NCBI GenBank assembly: GCA_034660675.1
Contig: JAYEJT010000090.1
Coordinates: 1 to 12,952, forward strand
Direction of reading: 5' to 3'
Origin: CG03 sp034660675
Lineage (GTDB): Bacteria; CG03
DNA length: 12,952 nt
Position 1 is the stretch's first letter; each line of letters starts with the position of its first letter. The notes under the pieces are model-generated. The model was not told where the DNA came from, did not search any database, and worked only from the letters and a program-made list of their open reading frames with translations. The position numbers and the translations under genes are program-made. Below are positions 1 through 8,339 of this stretch, in pieces.

Positions 1-1
1 G

Positions 2-172
2 ACGGCTGTAAGATATGATGGAAGCAGCTGGAATACAGAAACAGTTGATTCTGCAGGGACAACTATCGGATGGTATTCTGATATTGTTATATCTTCTCGG
101 ACAGCGCATATTTCTTATTATTTTAGCGATGGAACTAATAATCAACATTTAAAATATGCAAGATGGGTAAGC
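2..172 (+). repeat. C-terminal remainder of a beta-propeller cassette (propeller 0)
   Basis: The first roughly 57 visible residues contain the end of one repeat (VRYDGSSW) and one full repeat ending LKYARW. This is the same consensus as the two complete cassettes downstream: an Asp/Ser-rich turn, then xHISYY, then LKYAxW. The rest of the cassette is presumably upstream of the window. It sits directly before an FN3 block, as the later cassettes do. Confidence 0.65.
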
Positions 173-3100
173 ACACACATAAGTCCAATAACGTCCGCCC
201 CTTTAAATCTTGGTGCTTCAAGTGTAGATACGACACAGATTAACTGGGGATGGTCAGATGTGAATGATGAACTCGGTTATAACTTTATGGCAGGAACTTC
301 CGCTCCGTTTGAAATCCTGGCGGGTACAGATACGCTGGGAGCCGGAGTAAACTCATGGACAGAAACGGGTCTCTCGTATAATACCCCCTACACAAGGTTT
401 GTACAGGCAGTGGACGAAGGAAATGTGAAAAATTCTACATCTACGACAAGATATACGCTTCCTGCGGTATCGGCAGGTGTTACAATCCAGGACAGGACAG
501 CTTCGAGTATCTCCATAGGCTGGGGTGACGGTTCTAATCCCTCATATACCAGGTGGCAGGTTTGGCGTTCTACGGATGATTTTGTCACTGCAATGTCAAC
601 CGTAACAGATTACGGCAGCGGGCATACAGATTTATCTCTGGATGACAGCAGCCTTGAATACTCAACTACCTATTTTTACAAGGTGCGGCCGATAAATGAA
701 GACGGGCTTTACGGGACTTTTACAACTTCTGTATCGACATTGACTTTACCGCCACCGCCAAACGCGCCCTCGACTTTTACCGCTACGGCGCTTTCATCCA
801 CGGAAGTCAGATTTGATTGGGGCGACGAATCAGGCGACGAGCTGGGTTTTAGTTTGCTCAACTCCACCTACGGTATAGTCGCAGACTTAGGTGTGGATAC
901 AACATACTGGATAGATAACAGTTTAACTCCAAACACAACTTCTCAGGTAAGATATATTCGGTCCTATCATGCGGATTCAGCAAGCGAAAATATAGCAATT
1001 TCCACAAACCCTTTTACATTTACAAATGCTGCGGGAAATCCTCAGGTATCCGTTACAACAACAACCGTGAATTTAACATGGGAGTTAAATTCCAATCCTT
1101 CATATACCAGGTGGGAGATATTGAGGTCAAGCACCAATTTCAGCAGTACGGATACTTTGAAAAATTTTAGTAACAATTTTACGGAAGTTTCTTTAGCCGA
1201 CAGCAATTTAACGCCCGATACCACTTATCAGTATAAGATAAGATCACTAAACGAAGACGCAGTTCCATCGAACTACAGCAGCGTACTTGAAGGACTGACT
1301 ATCGGGAATCCCGGCAAGATAACCGGCCTTTCGGCAAGGCAGGATTCAGGGTCAAAAGAGATACTGATAAGCTGGACCTCGCCCGGCGATAACTGGTACT
1401 TGGATTCTTTTGATACGGGTTCGTTGTTTAAAATACAGTATTCCACTGATCCGGCCGTAAGCTGGTCTTATAATTCGGCTCAGGCGGAGCTGGACGCTTC
1501 GGGTACCGCACCGGGAGTAACTGTCTCTACTTCTGTGACCGTAGGTTTGGAAAGCACTTATTATATAAAGGTATGGGCAAAGGATGATATGGACAACTGG
1601 TCGGTCGCATCGGATTCGGCTGCGGTATATGCAAGCAGATTTATTTACCAAGATGTGGGCTTGGCGCATTCTTCTGTAAAGAGCGTGGACCTGGCTTTAA
1701 GCGGAGGATATCCGCAGGTAGTTTACAGGGACGATTCGGGTTATTTAAAATACGGCAAATGGAATACGGGCAGTGAAAGCTTTGACCTGGAGACGGTGGA
1801 ATCAGAAGGAGTCGATAAAGTATCGATAGATATAGACAGCAGTGGCAATCCCCATCTTTCCTATTACAATACAGCAAATAAAGAGTTGAGATACGCAAAA
1901 TGGACTGGCATCGAGTGGGCTACTCAAACTCTGAGAACAGTAGCCACCGGCGGTGGGGACAGTACGGTAGTTGTAGATTCAGAAGGCAAGGTTCATATAG
2001 CTTTTGCCGGGGACGGTATTATATCATATCATAAATGGGACGGAGTTCAGTGGAGTACAGCAGCCGCCGCCACATATGTAGGAACGGGCGGGGGATATGA
2101 TTTCTGTGACCTGGCCGTGGACGCCCGGGGTTATCCGCATATATCTTTCTATACCCATCAAGACAGTAACCATGCTCTTAAATATACTACCTGGGACGGT
2201 AGTTCCTGGCAGACTGCGACTATAGACGCCGTTACTAATAATATAGGGACAAAAGGGGAATACAATTCTATTACCCTGGATAAACAGGGTCTGCCTCGTA
2301 TAACTTACTGGGATTATCAGAGCGATAAATTAAAATATGCGTACAAGAATCCGGACAACACCTGGACAGACGTCAACCTGGATGATTCGGCGGTTGGCGG
2401 ATATTCATCAATAGCCTTAGATGGCAGCGACAATCCCGCGTTAACTTATTTTAATAACGGGTTGCGTTCTCTGGAGTATGACGGGGCCGTGTGGGCCGGG
2501 GGAAGAATAGACGGCGGCGAAGGCGACAGCGAGGTAAAACTGGATATCTCAGGACGTGTTCACGCAGCTTATATAAATAACAATACCGTAAGATATGCAA
2601 AATCGGAAGCAGGCAATACCGCCGCTGCTTTTGAAAGACCGGCACTTTCAGCACAGACCAGCATAAGCTCCATAACCTGGAGCTGGTCGGATTTAAGCAG
2701 CGAGACCGGATATAAATTCTACAACTCCGCTGGATACCCTTTCAACCTTCTTTCAAACCCGGCTCAGAACGCCTCTTCATTTGAGGATACCGGCCTTGCC
2801 CCCAATACTGCTTATTCACGGTTTCTCCAGGCGGTATATAACGGTGGGGTAAGCAACTCTACCCAGGCGGTAAGATATACCAGGTCCGCTCCTCCGGTAT
2901 CTCTGCAGTTTGGCGAAGTAAGCGATGTGGACGCTTCATTTAGCTGGGGAGCAAACTCCAACCCGTCTTATACTTCATGGAAGATAATGAGATCTACGGA
3001 CGGTTTTAATACGGACTCGGTGACTTTAAAAGATGCTGCCGACAGCTATACCGCAACTGAATATACGGCGCAGGGACTTGTTCCGCAGACCACTTACTTT

Positions 3101-6100
3101 TTCAGGGTATATGCTTACAACGAGGAAGGGTATTTAAGTTCGGGGTATATGGAAATTTCCACGGCAACTTTTGTTGTCGCGCCATCGTCCCCGACGGGTT
3201 TCAGCGCAACGGCTGTCTCTTCATCATCTGTACTTTTCAGCTGGACGGATAATGCTTCTACGGAAACAGGCTATATATTAAGCAGCAGCAGCGGAGCAAC
3301 GAATGTAAATCTTGAACCTGATACAACCTGCTATTTTGAGACAGGACTTTTACCCAATACATCATCTTATATTTTTGCTCTTATAGCCTCAGGCCTTGAA
3401 GTCAATTCGGACAGTGTAACTCTTTCTGCTCCGGTTTATACTAAGACAAATGCTCCGTCGGATATAACTGTTTCGACGGTCAGTGCGTATACCGTTACAA
3501 TAAACTGGCAGGCTGCCGGTAATCCATCCGGAACACGCTGGAATATAGTGCGTTCTTCTGATGCCTTTGCAAGTTCTTCCACAGTAAAAACATTTTCAGA
3601 TAATTTCACGCAGACTTTATATACTGATACAGGATTGGAGCCGTATAAGAGCTACTGGTACAGGGTTCACGCTCTTAACGGCAACGGCCTGCCTTCGGAT
3701 TATTCTGCAGATATCTCGACGGTTACCAGTGATGCCTTTGTAGGCAGCATACTCACGAATTCAGGGGAATATCCGTCTCTGGCTGTTGATAGTTCGGATA
3801 ACCTGCACGCGGTATATTATAACGGGAGTGATATTGTATATTCCGTAAATGAAGGTTCCGGCTGGGCAGCGGAAACAGTTGAGTCAGGGACAGGAAGGTT
3901 TTCGGCTATTGCTGCCGATTCCGCCGGCAGTCCTCATGTTGTCTATAATTACGGCAGCACAGAAATCCACTATGCCAGCAGAACAGCCTCAGGCTGGTTA
4001 AAGACGGTTTTTACAGAAACATCAGCCATTGCTTCAGGCTATGAGCCTTCAGCTCCGTCTGTTCCGGCTATAGATATAAAAATTGACGTTTCAGGCGCGG
4101 TTCACATAGCATATTTTGTCGAATACGATGACGGAACGACAAAACTTCAGTATAAGAAACTGGATAGCGGCGGTTGGACGTCGCAGACTGTGAGCACTGT
4201 TACGAATATAGGTTCGGGTGTTGATATTGCTTTTGATTCACTTAGTAATCCATATATTTCTTTTATTGATGCCAATGATTCCTCCCTCCGCAGTGCCCGC
4301 TACGCGTATAATAGCGGTTCGGGATGGGTTATGCCCGGTGGTTACGGGGCAACTAACAGTATGGGGTGGGAGACAGAAATCAGTTTGGATTCATCCGATA
4401 ATATCTGGATACTTTATAATGTTGGTTTCAATCTTGCATTGAAATATGTTAAATGGGATTCGGGCAATCCCACGGAAGCGGGTACGATTGAATCAGCTGC
4501 GGGGTACGATATAGGACAGTATCCTGATTTCCTTATGGATAATTCAGATGCTCTGCATATGGTTTATAGTGATGATAAATTAGATCAGCTAAAGTATGTC
4601 CGAAAGGATTCTGGCAGCACATTTACTTATGAGAAGGTGGATGATTTTAATGATACGGCAACAAGTAATATAAGTTCTCTTGTATTGGACAGTTATGGCA
4701 ATCCTCATGTAATATACAGCACATCGTGTTCAGCCAATCCTGATATTTCGGGAGGTATCAAATATGCACATCTGGCCAGTCCCGACAGGGTTGCTCAGCA
4801 TCCATCAGGTTTCAGGGTTTCAGCCGTGTACATGTCTTCAGTTACATGGGCATGGAATGATGTCGAAGGGGAAACAAGTTACCGTCTGATGTCTGCGGGA
4901 AGTTCGCTCAGGGAGATGGGCGCAGAAACCGATTCCGTTACGGAGGAGGGTTTGTCTCCGAATACTCTATATACCAGATATGTCAGCGCTGTTAACGCAT
5001 ACAATACCGCTGATTCTGATACAGCTTCAGTTTACACATTGGCAGCAGCGCCTTCCGCCGCCGGGATTGTTTCCGTATCTACGCAGGCAATAACTTTAAA
5101 TTGGTCTGCCGGTTCAAATCCTGCGGGGACGATTTGGGGAATAGAACGCTCGACTGATGCTTCCTTATATTTTGAGCAATTAACTGCTTATTCAGATGCC
5201 TATACAGCTCTAACTTATTCCGATACCTCCGTATTGGCCGGAGTAACTTATTATTATCGTATAAAAGCCTTTAACGGTTCGGCCGTTGCCGGGGCTTATG
5301 GTTCTATTATATCAACCATGCCGGTCTCCGGTTCTGGTTCTGAAATAGATGTTATAATTGTTCCCGGATCCTTTTCCGGAAATGTCCTTTCGGACACAGG
5401 TATATTCTGGACTTGGCAGGACCTTTCAACAGGAGAAGACGCGTATAAAGTATTCAGTTCGACAGGCGGCCTGCTCAAAGATCTCCCGGCGGATGCAACT
5501 TCGTGGACAGAAACAGGCCTCCAGCCGGGATTTTCATATTCAAGGTACGTTTCAGTCGTCTATGGCGGCAGTTCATACAGCACAGGGTTGAGCAACGCCG
5601 TTACTATTCCTTCAGCGCCGTCCGGTGTAACAGTTTCAGCTGTTTCTATTTCGGAGGCGGAAATAAGCTGGGTTTCCGGCAGCGGATTAGCATCATGCTA
5701 CAGTGTCCAGAAATCTTCCGCGGGAAGCTGGTATATTCTGAGCAGCGGGGTGGTTTCTGTTTCGCTTTCTGATACTGATCTCGGAACAGCGGATACCAGT
5801 TTTTATTACAGAGTGGCCGCGGTAAACAGTGAAGGGGTTTTTAGCTCTTATTCGGATCCGGCGCTTTTCAGGCATATATATCTTCTTCCACCGGAAAATC
5901 TTTCTTTTGCGGCAAGGGATAATTCAGTTATACAGCTTTCGTGGGAAGAGTCTCTCTCGGAGAATATTTCGCACTATCTTATATATTCTGCCACTGGAAC
6001 TTCGCTTTTCAATTACAGCGTGCCTTTGGCCACTGTTACAGCCGGAACCGCTGAATACACAACAGGTTCTCTGGTCGCGGGGAAGGTTTATTATTTCGTT

Positions 6101-7279
6101 GTAAGAGCGGTTAATATGGATGGTTTTATAGAGCAGAATGAGAGTATTGTAGGCGTAAAGGCGCTTGCGAGCACCGCCGGTTTGGTAAAAACCATTATTG
6201 AAAATCCTTTTAACGGAAAGGTCATAAGCGGTAACAGTGTTATGCTTTTTGCCGGTATTCAGTTCGGTAGCGTTGCTGATATCACGAGCGTTCATTTTGA
6301 GTACAAGACAGCGGATACGACTTCCTGGCAGAGTGTTGCGGCGGCCGATATACAGCATCCCAACCCTGATACAAGTGAACCGTATTTTGTGCACTGGGAT
6401 GTGTCTTCTTTTGAAGAAAAGGCGTATAATGTGCGTGCTGTCGCGAAGAATACCGATGCTCAACAGGATGATTCTCCGGGGATTATCACTATAAATATCA
6501 ATCATACGGATGCGGATGTCATACAGATCTGTAGCGCCGGAGGAGAAGTGAGCCGCAAGGAAAAAATAGACAACCGCAGGAATAACTTTGTAAAGATGGG
6601 GAATGCTAAAAAAAATACGGTCTTTCAGCTTGCCATCCCCTCGGGCGCGCTTGCGGACGAGCAGGTTGCTGTCACCGTTTTGGACAGTCCTCTTTCCCCT
6701 CCGTCAGTTCCGGCCGCTATGCAGTCGGGTTCGCTGGATGAATTTTACAGCATAGAACTTGATAACGGACAGAGCCACCTGAGTTCGGGCTTGTCAGCCA
6801 CTCTGACTGTTGAATATGAGGACGCAGATTTGGACGCCGCCGCGCTTAAAGAAACGATGCTCTCTATTTTTCATCACAATGACGCGACGGGAGAATGGGA
6901 AAAACTTCCTACGACTGTGGATACTGCAGCTAATGTTCTTTCCGCGCAGACGGATTCTTTTTCCTTCTTCGGTATTTTTGCCTCTGTGTCGTCCGGCATG
7001 GGGGTGGTAAAGGTGTATCCGAATCCGTATAAGCCTGGCAGCACCGGCGCATATGGCGGTAATCAGATAACATTTGCAGGTCTTGCACCTGCGGTAGAGA
7101 TAAAGATATTCAATCTCGCGGGCCGGCTGGTTGCCGAGCCCGGCGGCACTGTGAACGGTTCGGGGGAGCTGGCCTGGGCAGGGGCGAGGAACCTTGCTTC
7201 AGGTGTTTATATGTATATTATCAGGAATGCGGCTAACAGCCAGGACAAGGCCGTCGGCAGGTTTGCCATAATAAAGTGA
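2..7279 (+). CDS. Giant secreted multidomain protein: beta-propeller cassettes, FN3 domains, C-terminal sorting-type domain (5' partial)
   Basis: The frame is open from base 2, so the ATG at 260 is internal and the true start lies off the left edge; 2,425 residues are visible. Domain order by nucleotide: end of one propeller (2-172), FN3 block (about 195-1635), seven-repeat propeller (1637-2609), FN3 block (2630-3735), second seven-repeat propeller (3737-4780), FN3 block (4790-6170), Ig-like region (6180-6510), ZU5/GAIN-like region with the motif IPSGAL (6511-6990), and a FlgD-like/type IX-like C-terminal domain (7004-7276). Cysteine is very rare and Ser/Thr/Asn/Tyr/Gly are abundant, as in extracellular repeat proteins. 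It is probably a cell-surface or secreted adhesin, or a binding protein; I see no catalytic motif. The next gene encodes a PorV-like barrel 10 bases downstream, which supports export across the outer membrane. The ligand and exact function are unknown. Confidence 0.9.
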   Translation, partial: TAVRYDGSSWNTETVDSAGTTIGWYSDIVISSRTAHISYYFSDGTNNQHLKYARWVSTHISPITSAPLNLGASSVDTTQINWGWSDVNDELGYNFMAGTSAPFEILAGTDTLGAGVNSWTETGLSYNTPYTRFVQAVDEGNVKNSTSTTRYTLPAVSAGVTIQDRTASSISIGWGDGSNPSYTRWQVWRSTDDFVTAMSTVTDYGSGHTDLSLDDSSLEYSTTYFYKVRPINEDGLYGTFTTSVSTLTLPPPPNAPSTFTATALSSTEVRFDWGDESGDELGFSLLNSTYGIVADLGVDTTYWIDNSLTPNTTSQVRYIRSYHADSASENIAISTNPFTFTNAAGNPQVSVTTTTVNLTWELNSNPSYTRWEILRSSTNFSSTDTLKNFSNNFTEVSLADSNLTPDTTYQYKIRSLNEDAVPSNYSSVLEGLTIGNPGKITGLSARQDSGSKEILISWTSPGDNWYLDSFDTGSLFKIQYSTDPAVSWSYNSAQAELDASGTAPGVTVSTSVTVGLESTYYIKVWAKDDMDNWSVASDSAAVYASRFIYQDVGLAHSSVKSVDLALSGGYPQVVYRDDSGYLKYGKWNTGSESFDLETVESEGVDKVSIDIDSSGNPHLSYYNTANKELRYAKWTGIEWATQTLRTVATGGGDSTVVVDSEGKVHIAFAGDGIISYHKWDGVQWSTAAAATYVGTGGGYDFCDLAVDARGYPHISFYTHQDSNHALKYTTWDGSSWQTATIDAVTNNIGTKGEYNSITLDKQGLPRITYWDYQSDKLKYAYKNPDNTWTDVNLDDSAVGGYSSIALDGSDNPALTYFNNGLRSLEYDGAVWAGGRIDGGEGDSEVKLDISGRVHAAYINNNTVRYAKSEAGNTAAAFERPALSAQTSISSITWSWSDLSSETGYKFYNSAGYPFNLLSNPAQNASSFEDTGLAPNTAYSRFLQAVYNGGVSNSTQAVRYTRSAPPVSLQFGEVSDVDASFSWGANSNPSYTSWKIMRSTDGFNTDSVTLKDAADSYTATEYTAQGLVPQTTYFFRVYAYNEEGYLSSGYMEISTATFVVAPSSPTGFSATAVSSSSVLFSWTDNASTETGYILSSSSGATNVNLEPDTTCYFETGLLPNTSSYIFALIASGLEVNSDSVTLSAPVYTKTNAPSDITVSTVSAYTVTINWQAAGNPSGTRWNIVRSSDAFASSSTVKTFSDNFTQTLYTDTGLEPYKSYWYRVHALNGNGLPSDYSADISTVTSDAFVGSILTNSGEYPSLAVDSSDNLHAVYYNGSDIVYSVNEGSGWAAETVESGTGRFSAIAADSAGSPHVVYNYGSTEIHYASRTASGWLKTVFTETSAIASGYEPSAPSVPAIDIKIDVSGAVHIAYFVEYDDGTTKLQYKKLDSGGWTSQTVSTVTNIGSGVDIAFDSLSNPYISFIDANDSSLRSARYAYNSGSGWVMPGGYGATNSMGWETEISLDSSDNIWILYNVGFNLALKYVKWDSGNPTEAGTIESAAGYDIGQYPDFLMDNSDALHMVYSDDKLDQLKYVRKDSGSTFTYEKVDDFNDTATSNISSLVLDSYGNPHVIYSTSCSANPDISGGIKYAHLASPDRVAQHPSGFRVSAVYMSSVTWAWNDVEGETSYRLMSAGSSLREMGAETDSVTEEGLSPNTLYTRYVSAVNAYNTADSDTASVYTLAAAPSAAGIVSVSTQAITLNWSAGSNPAGTIWGIERSTDASLYFEQLTAYSDAYTALTYSDTSVLAGVTYYYRIKAFNGSAVAGAYGSIISTMPVSGSGSEIDVIIVPGSFSGNVLSDTGIFWTWQDLSTGEDAYKVFSSTGGLLKDLPADATSWTETGLQPGFSYSRYVSVVYGGSSYSTGLSNAVTIPSAPSGVTVSAVSISEAEISWVSGSGLASCYSVQKSSAGSWYILSSGVVSVSLSDTDLGTADTSFYYRVAAVNSEGVFSSYSDPALFRHIYLLPPENLSFAARDNSVIQLSWEESLSENISHYLIYSATGTSLFNYSVPLATVTAGTAEYTTGSLVAGKVYYFVVRAVNMDGFIEQNESIVGVKALASTAGLVKTIIENPFNGKVISGNSVMLFAGIQFGSVADITSVHFEYKTADTTSWQSVAAADIQHPNPDTSEPYFVHWDVSSFEEKAYNVRAVAKNTDAQQDDSPGIITININHTDADVIQICSAGGEVSRKEKIDNRRNNFVKMGNAKKNTVFQLAIPSGALADEQVAVTVLDSPLSPPSVPAAMQSGSLDEFYSIELDNGQSHLSSGLSATLTVEYEDADLDAAALKETMLSIFHHNDATGEWEKLPTTVDTAANVLSAQTDSFSFFGIFASVSSGMGVVKVYPNPYKPGSTGAYGGNQITFAGLAPAVEIKIFNLAGRLVAEPGGTVNGSGELAWAGARNLASGVYMYIIRNAANSQDKAVGRFAIIK
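195..1635 (+). repeat. FN3 block 1: A-B-A-B-C
   Basis: Five FN3-like units follow one another. Type A units carry a Trp-rich B strand followed by an acidic turn (INWGWSDVNDELGY near 238; VRFDWGDESGDELGF near 808). Type B units carry an NPSYTRW motif followed by an RSxxxF stretch (near 536 and 1094). The fifth unit (about 1306-1635) is a different FN3, with the strand ILISWTSPGD. All share the FN3 signature of a Trp in the B strand and an L-x-x-x-T-x-Y strand (for example TGLSYNTPYTRF, NLTPDTTYQYKI). These are probably rigid extracellular spacers or binding modules. Confidence 0.75.
1637..2609 (+). repeat. Beta-propeller cassette 1, seven repeats
   Basis: Seven repeats of about 40-50 residues can be counted. 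Each has a D-x-x-G-x-P-H-hydrophobic turn and strand followed by a strand like LKYAxW. Recognisable repeat cores are LALSGGYPQVVY, IDSSGNPHLSYY, VDSEGKVHIAF, VDARGYPHISFY, LDKQGLPRITYW, LDGSDNPALTYF and LDISGRVHAAYI. Seven units fit one closed seven-bladed propeller resembling BNR/sialidase-type repeats. No catalytic residues of a sialidase are evident, so a binding role is more likely than enzymatic activity. Confidence 0.7.
2630..3735 (+). repeat. FN3 block 2: A-B-A-B
   Basis: Four FN3-like units in the same alternating order as block 1. Type A strands are ITWSWSDLSSETGY (near 2670) and VLFSWTDNASTETGY (near 3230). Type B motifs are NPSYTSWKIMRST (near 2960) and NPSGTRWNIVRSS (near 3520). 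No fifth type C unit is present before the next propeller, unlike block 1. Confidence 0.7.
3737..4780 (+). repeat. Beta-propeller cassette 2, seven repeats
   Basis: Seven repeats match cassette 1. The cores are VDSSDNLHAVYY, ADSAGSPHVVYN, IDVSGAVHIAYF, FDSLSNPYISFI, LDSSDNIWILYN, MDNSDALHMVYS and LDSYGNPHVIYS, with the paired strand seen as LQYKK, LKYVKW, LKYVRK and IKYAHL. The count again fits a single seven-bladed propeller. Sequences differ clearly from cassette 1, so the duplication is old. Confidence 0.7.
4790..6170 (+). repeat. FN3 block 3: A-B-A-B plus a terminal FN3
   Basis: The type A strands are VTWAWNDVEGETSY (near 4840) and IFWTWQDLSTGEDAY (near 5400). The first B unit has NPAGTIWGIERST (near 5120). 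The second B unit (about 5611-5880) has drifted and lacks the NPxxTRW motif. A more ordinary FN3 starting PPENLSFAARDNSVIQLSW (about 5886-6170) closes the block. The block follows propeller 2 as blocks 1 and 2 follow their propellers. Confidence 0.7.
7004..7276 (+). other. C-terminal FlgD-like / type IX-like sorting domain of the giant protein
   Basis: The last 91 residues begin VVKVYPNPYKPG and contain VEIKIFNLAGRLV, a Trp strand (ELAWAG), the segment LASGVYMYII and the ending AVGRFAIIK. The order PNP, then I-x-N-L-x-G-R, then G-x-Y-x-Y-x-I, then G-(K/R)-x-x-I-I-K is the known signature of the FlgD Ig-like and type IX secretion C-terminal domains, which fold as a small Ig-like beta sandwich. 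In type IX systems this domain directs export across the outer membrane and surface attachment. Whether this organism has a full type IX apparatus cannot be seen here. Confidence 0.75.
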
Positions 7280-7289
7280 GGCGATAAAG

Positions 7290-8192
7290 ATGAAAAAAAT
7301 AATCACACTTATCTCGGCGGCGCTCCTTCCGGCTTTGGTTTTTGCCGATGACGGCACCAGCGGCGCGCAGTTCCTTCAGATAGGGGTAGGTTCCCGTGCC
7401 TCGGCTATGGGAGAGGCTTTTGCGGGGATCGATAAGGATATAGATTCCGTTTACTGGAACCCCGCAGGTCTGAATGGCATAGACAGCATGCAGGGCTCTT
7501 TCTCACACGCCGTATGGCTACAGGAAACGAGCTGTGAGCATATCTCTGTCGTAAGGCCCGTGTCTAACGCTGTTATGGGTCTGAGCCTGGATTATACGGC
7601 TTCCGCTTCAATGAAAAAATATAATAATTCCGGAACCCTGACGGGAAGTTTTGATTCCTCGGATATGGTCATGACACTTTCTGCTGCCAAAAATATCAGA
7701 TATATCCCCCTCGGCGTTAATCTGAAATTCATATCATCGTCAATAGAGTCGGAGAGCGCCTCAGCAATAGCCCTTGATATAGGCACGATGTACAGGATAA
7801 TGGAAGGCAAACTCAACTTGGGGCTGGCAATACAGAACATAGGCACGGAGATGAAGTTTATAGCAGAGGCCGACCCGCTACCGCTTAACATAAAATACGG
7901 CGCTGCGTATAAGGTGAACTCCTCCCTGACAGCGGTGCTGGATATAAACGTGCCCAATGATAATGATGTCCGGGCCAATATGGGGGTGGAATACGCTCAG
8001 GTTTTCTCTGACAAGCTCACTTCTTTCTACCGTATGGGCTACAGGACCGATACGGACGGTCTTGATAACAATCTTGCGGGTTTTTCCGCCGGAATAGGGA
8101 TAGATTTCAAGTCATATCAGTTCAGTTATGCCTGGACACCCTACGGCGATCTTGGAACCACGCATAGAATATCGTTAAGCCTTAAATTATAG
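7290..8192 (+). CDS. PorV/PorQ-family outer-membrane beta-barrel protein
   Basis: The 300-residue protein starts with a clear Sec signal peptide: a Lys-Lys N terminus, a hydrophobic core, and probable cleavage after LVFA near residue 19. Next come the family hallmarks GVGSRASAMGEAFAG (residues 32-46) and YWNPAGL (55-61). The rest is alternating amphipathic strands ending HRISLSLKL, which looks like a closing barrel strand. Known relatives are FadL-like barrels. PorV carries type IX cargo from the translocon to the surface-attachment complex. The start is supported by GAGG at 7278-7281, eight bases upstream, overlapping the TGA of the giant gene; the two are therefore probably co-transcribed and coupled. 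The role as exporter or anchor of the preceding protein is inferred. Other PorV/PorQ relatives have unknown roles. Confidence 0.8.
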   Translation: MKKIITLISAALLPALVFADDGTSGAQFLQIGVGSRASAMGEAFAGIDKDIDSVYWNPAGLNGIDSMQGSFSHAVWLQETSCEHISVVRPVSNAVMGLSLDYTASASMKKYNNSGTLTGSFDSSDMVMTLSAAKNIRYIPLGVNLKFISSSIESESASAIALDIGTMYRIMEGKLNLGLAIQNIGTEMKFIAEADPLPLNIKYGAAYKVNSSLTAVLDINVPNDNDVRANMGVEYAQVFSDKLTSFYRMGYRTDTDGLDNNLAGFSAGIGIDFKSYQFSYAWTPYGDLGTTHRISLSLKL

Positions 8193-8311
8193 GCTGGACA
8201 GCCCCAGTTGGATCAACCGGTAAATCCAATTGCTGTTTTCTGTTTTTTAGGAATAGAGGTATCAACTGTTTGACGACAAAAAAAGACAAGAATTGTTGCC
8301 GGCTTGGAACC
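8193..8311. other. Intergenic stretch between the PorV-like gene and the IS remnant
   Basis: Apart from the stem-loop at 8205-8248, I see nothing coding here. A short frame reading FLGIEVSTV followed by a stop (about 8245-8274) faintly resembles a transposase helix-turn-helix, but it lies outside the inverted repeats. The strand is AT-rich with an A-run near 8278-8284. Confidence 0.5.
8205..8248 (+). terminator. Likely rho-independent terminator after the PorV-like gene
   Basis: A nine-base stem pairs CAGTTGGAT (8205-8213) with ATCCAATTG (8224-8232), with one G-T pair and a ten-base loop. A T-rich tail (TTTTCTGTTTTTT, 8236-8248) follows. It begins 12 bases after the stop codon of the PorV-like gene. 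The stem is only moderately GC-rich and the T tract is split, so strength is uncertain. Confidence 0.45.
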
Positions 8312-8339
8312 TGTCTATGTTCAGGCACATAGTACTACA

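Noticed and set aside
1637..4780. Sialidase or other glycosidase activity of the propeller cassettes
   Set aside because: The repeats look superficially like BNR repeats, but no arginine triad, Tyr/Glu nucleophile pair or Asp-box spacing of sialidases can be traced, so only a binding propeller is supported.
5924..6505. 193-codon open frame on the minus strand inside the giant gene
   Set aside because: It lies wholly within a well-supported FN3/Ig-coding frame, its product is Arg/Ile-rich with no recognisable domain, and no promoter or ribosome site fits. It is a shadow frame.
8245..8300. Possible helix-turn-helix remnant (FLGIEVSTV then a stop)
   Set aside because: It resembles an IS481-type N terminus only over about nine residues and lies outside the inverted repeats of the IS remnant, so chance is as likely.
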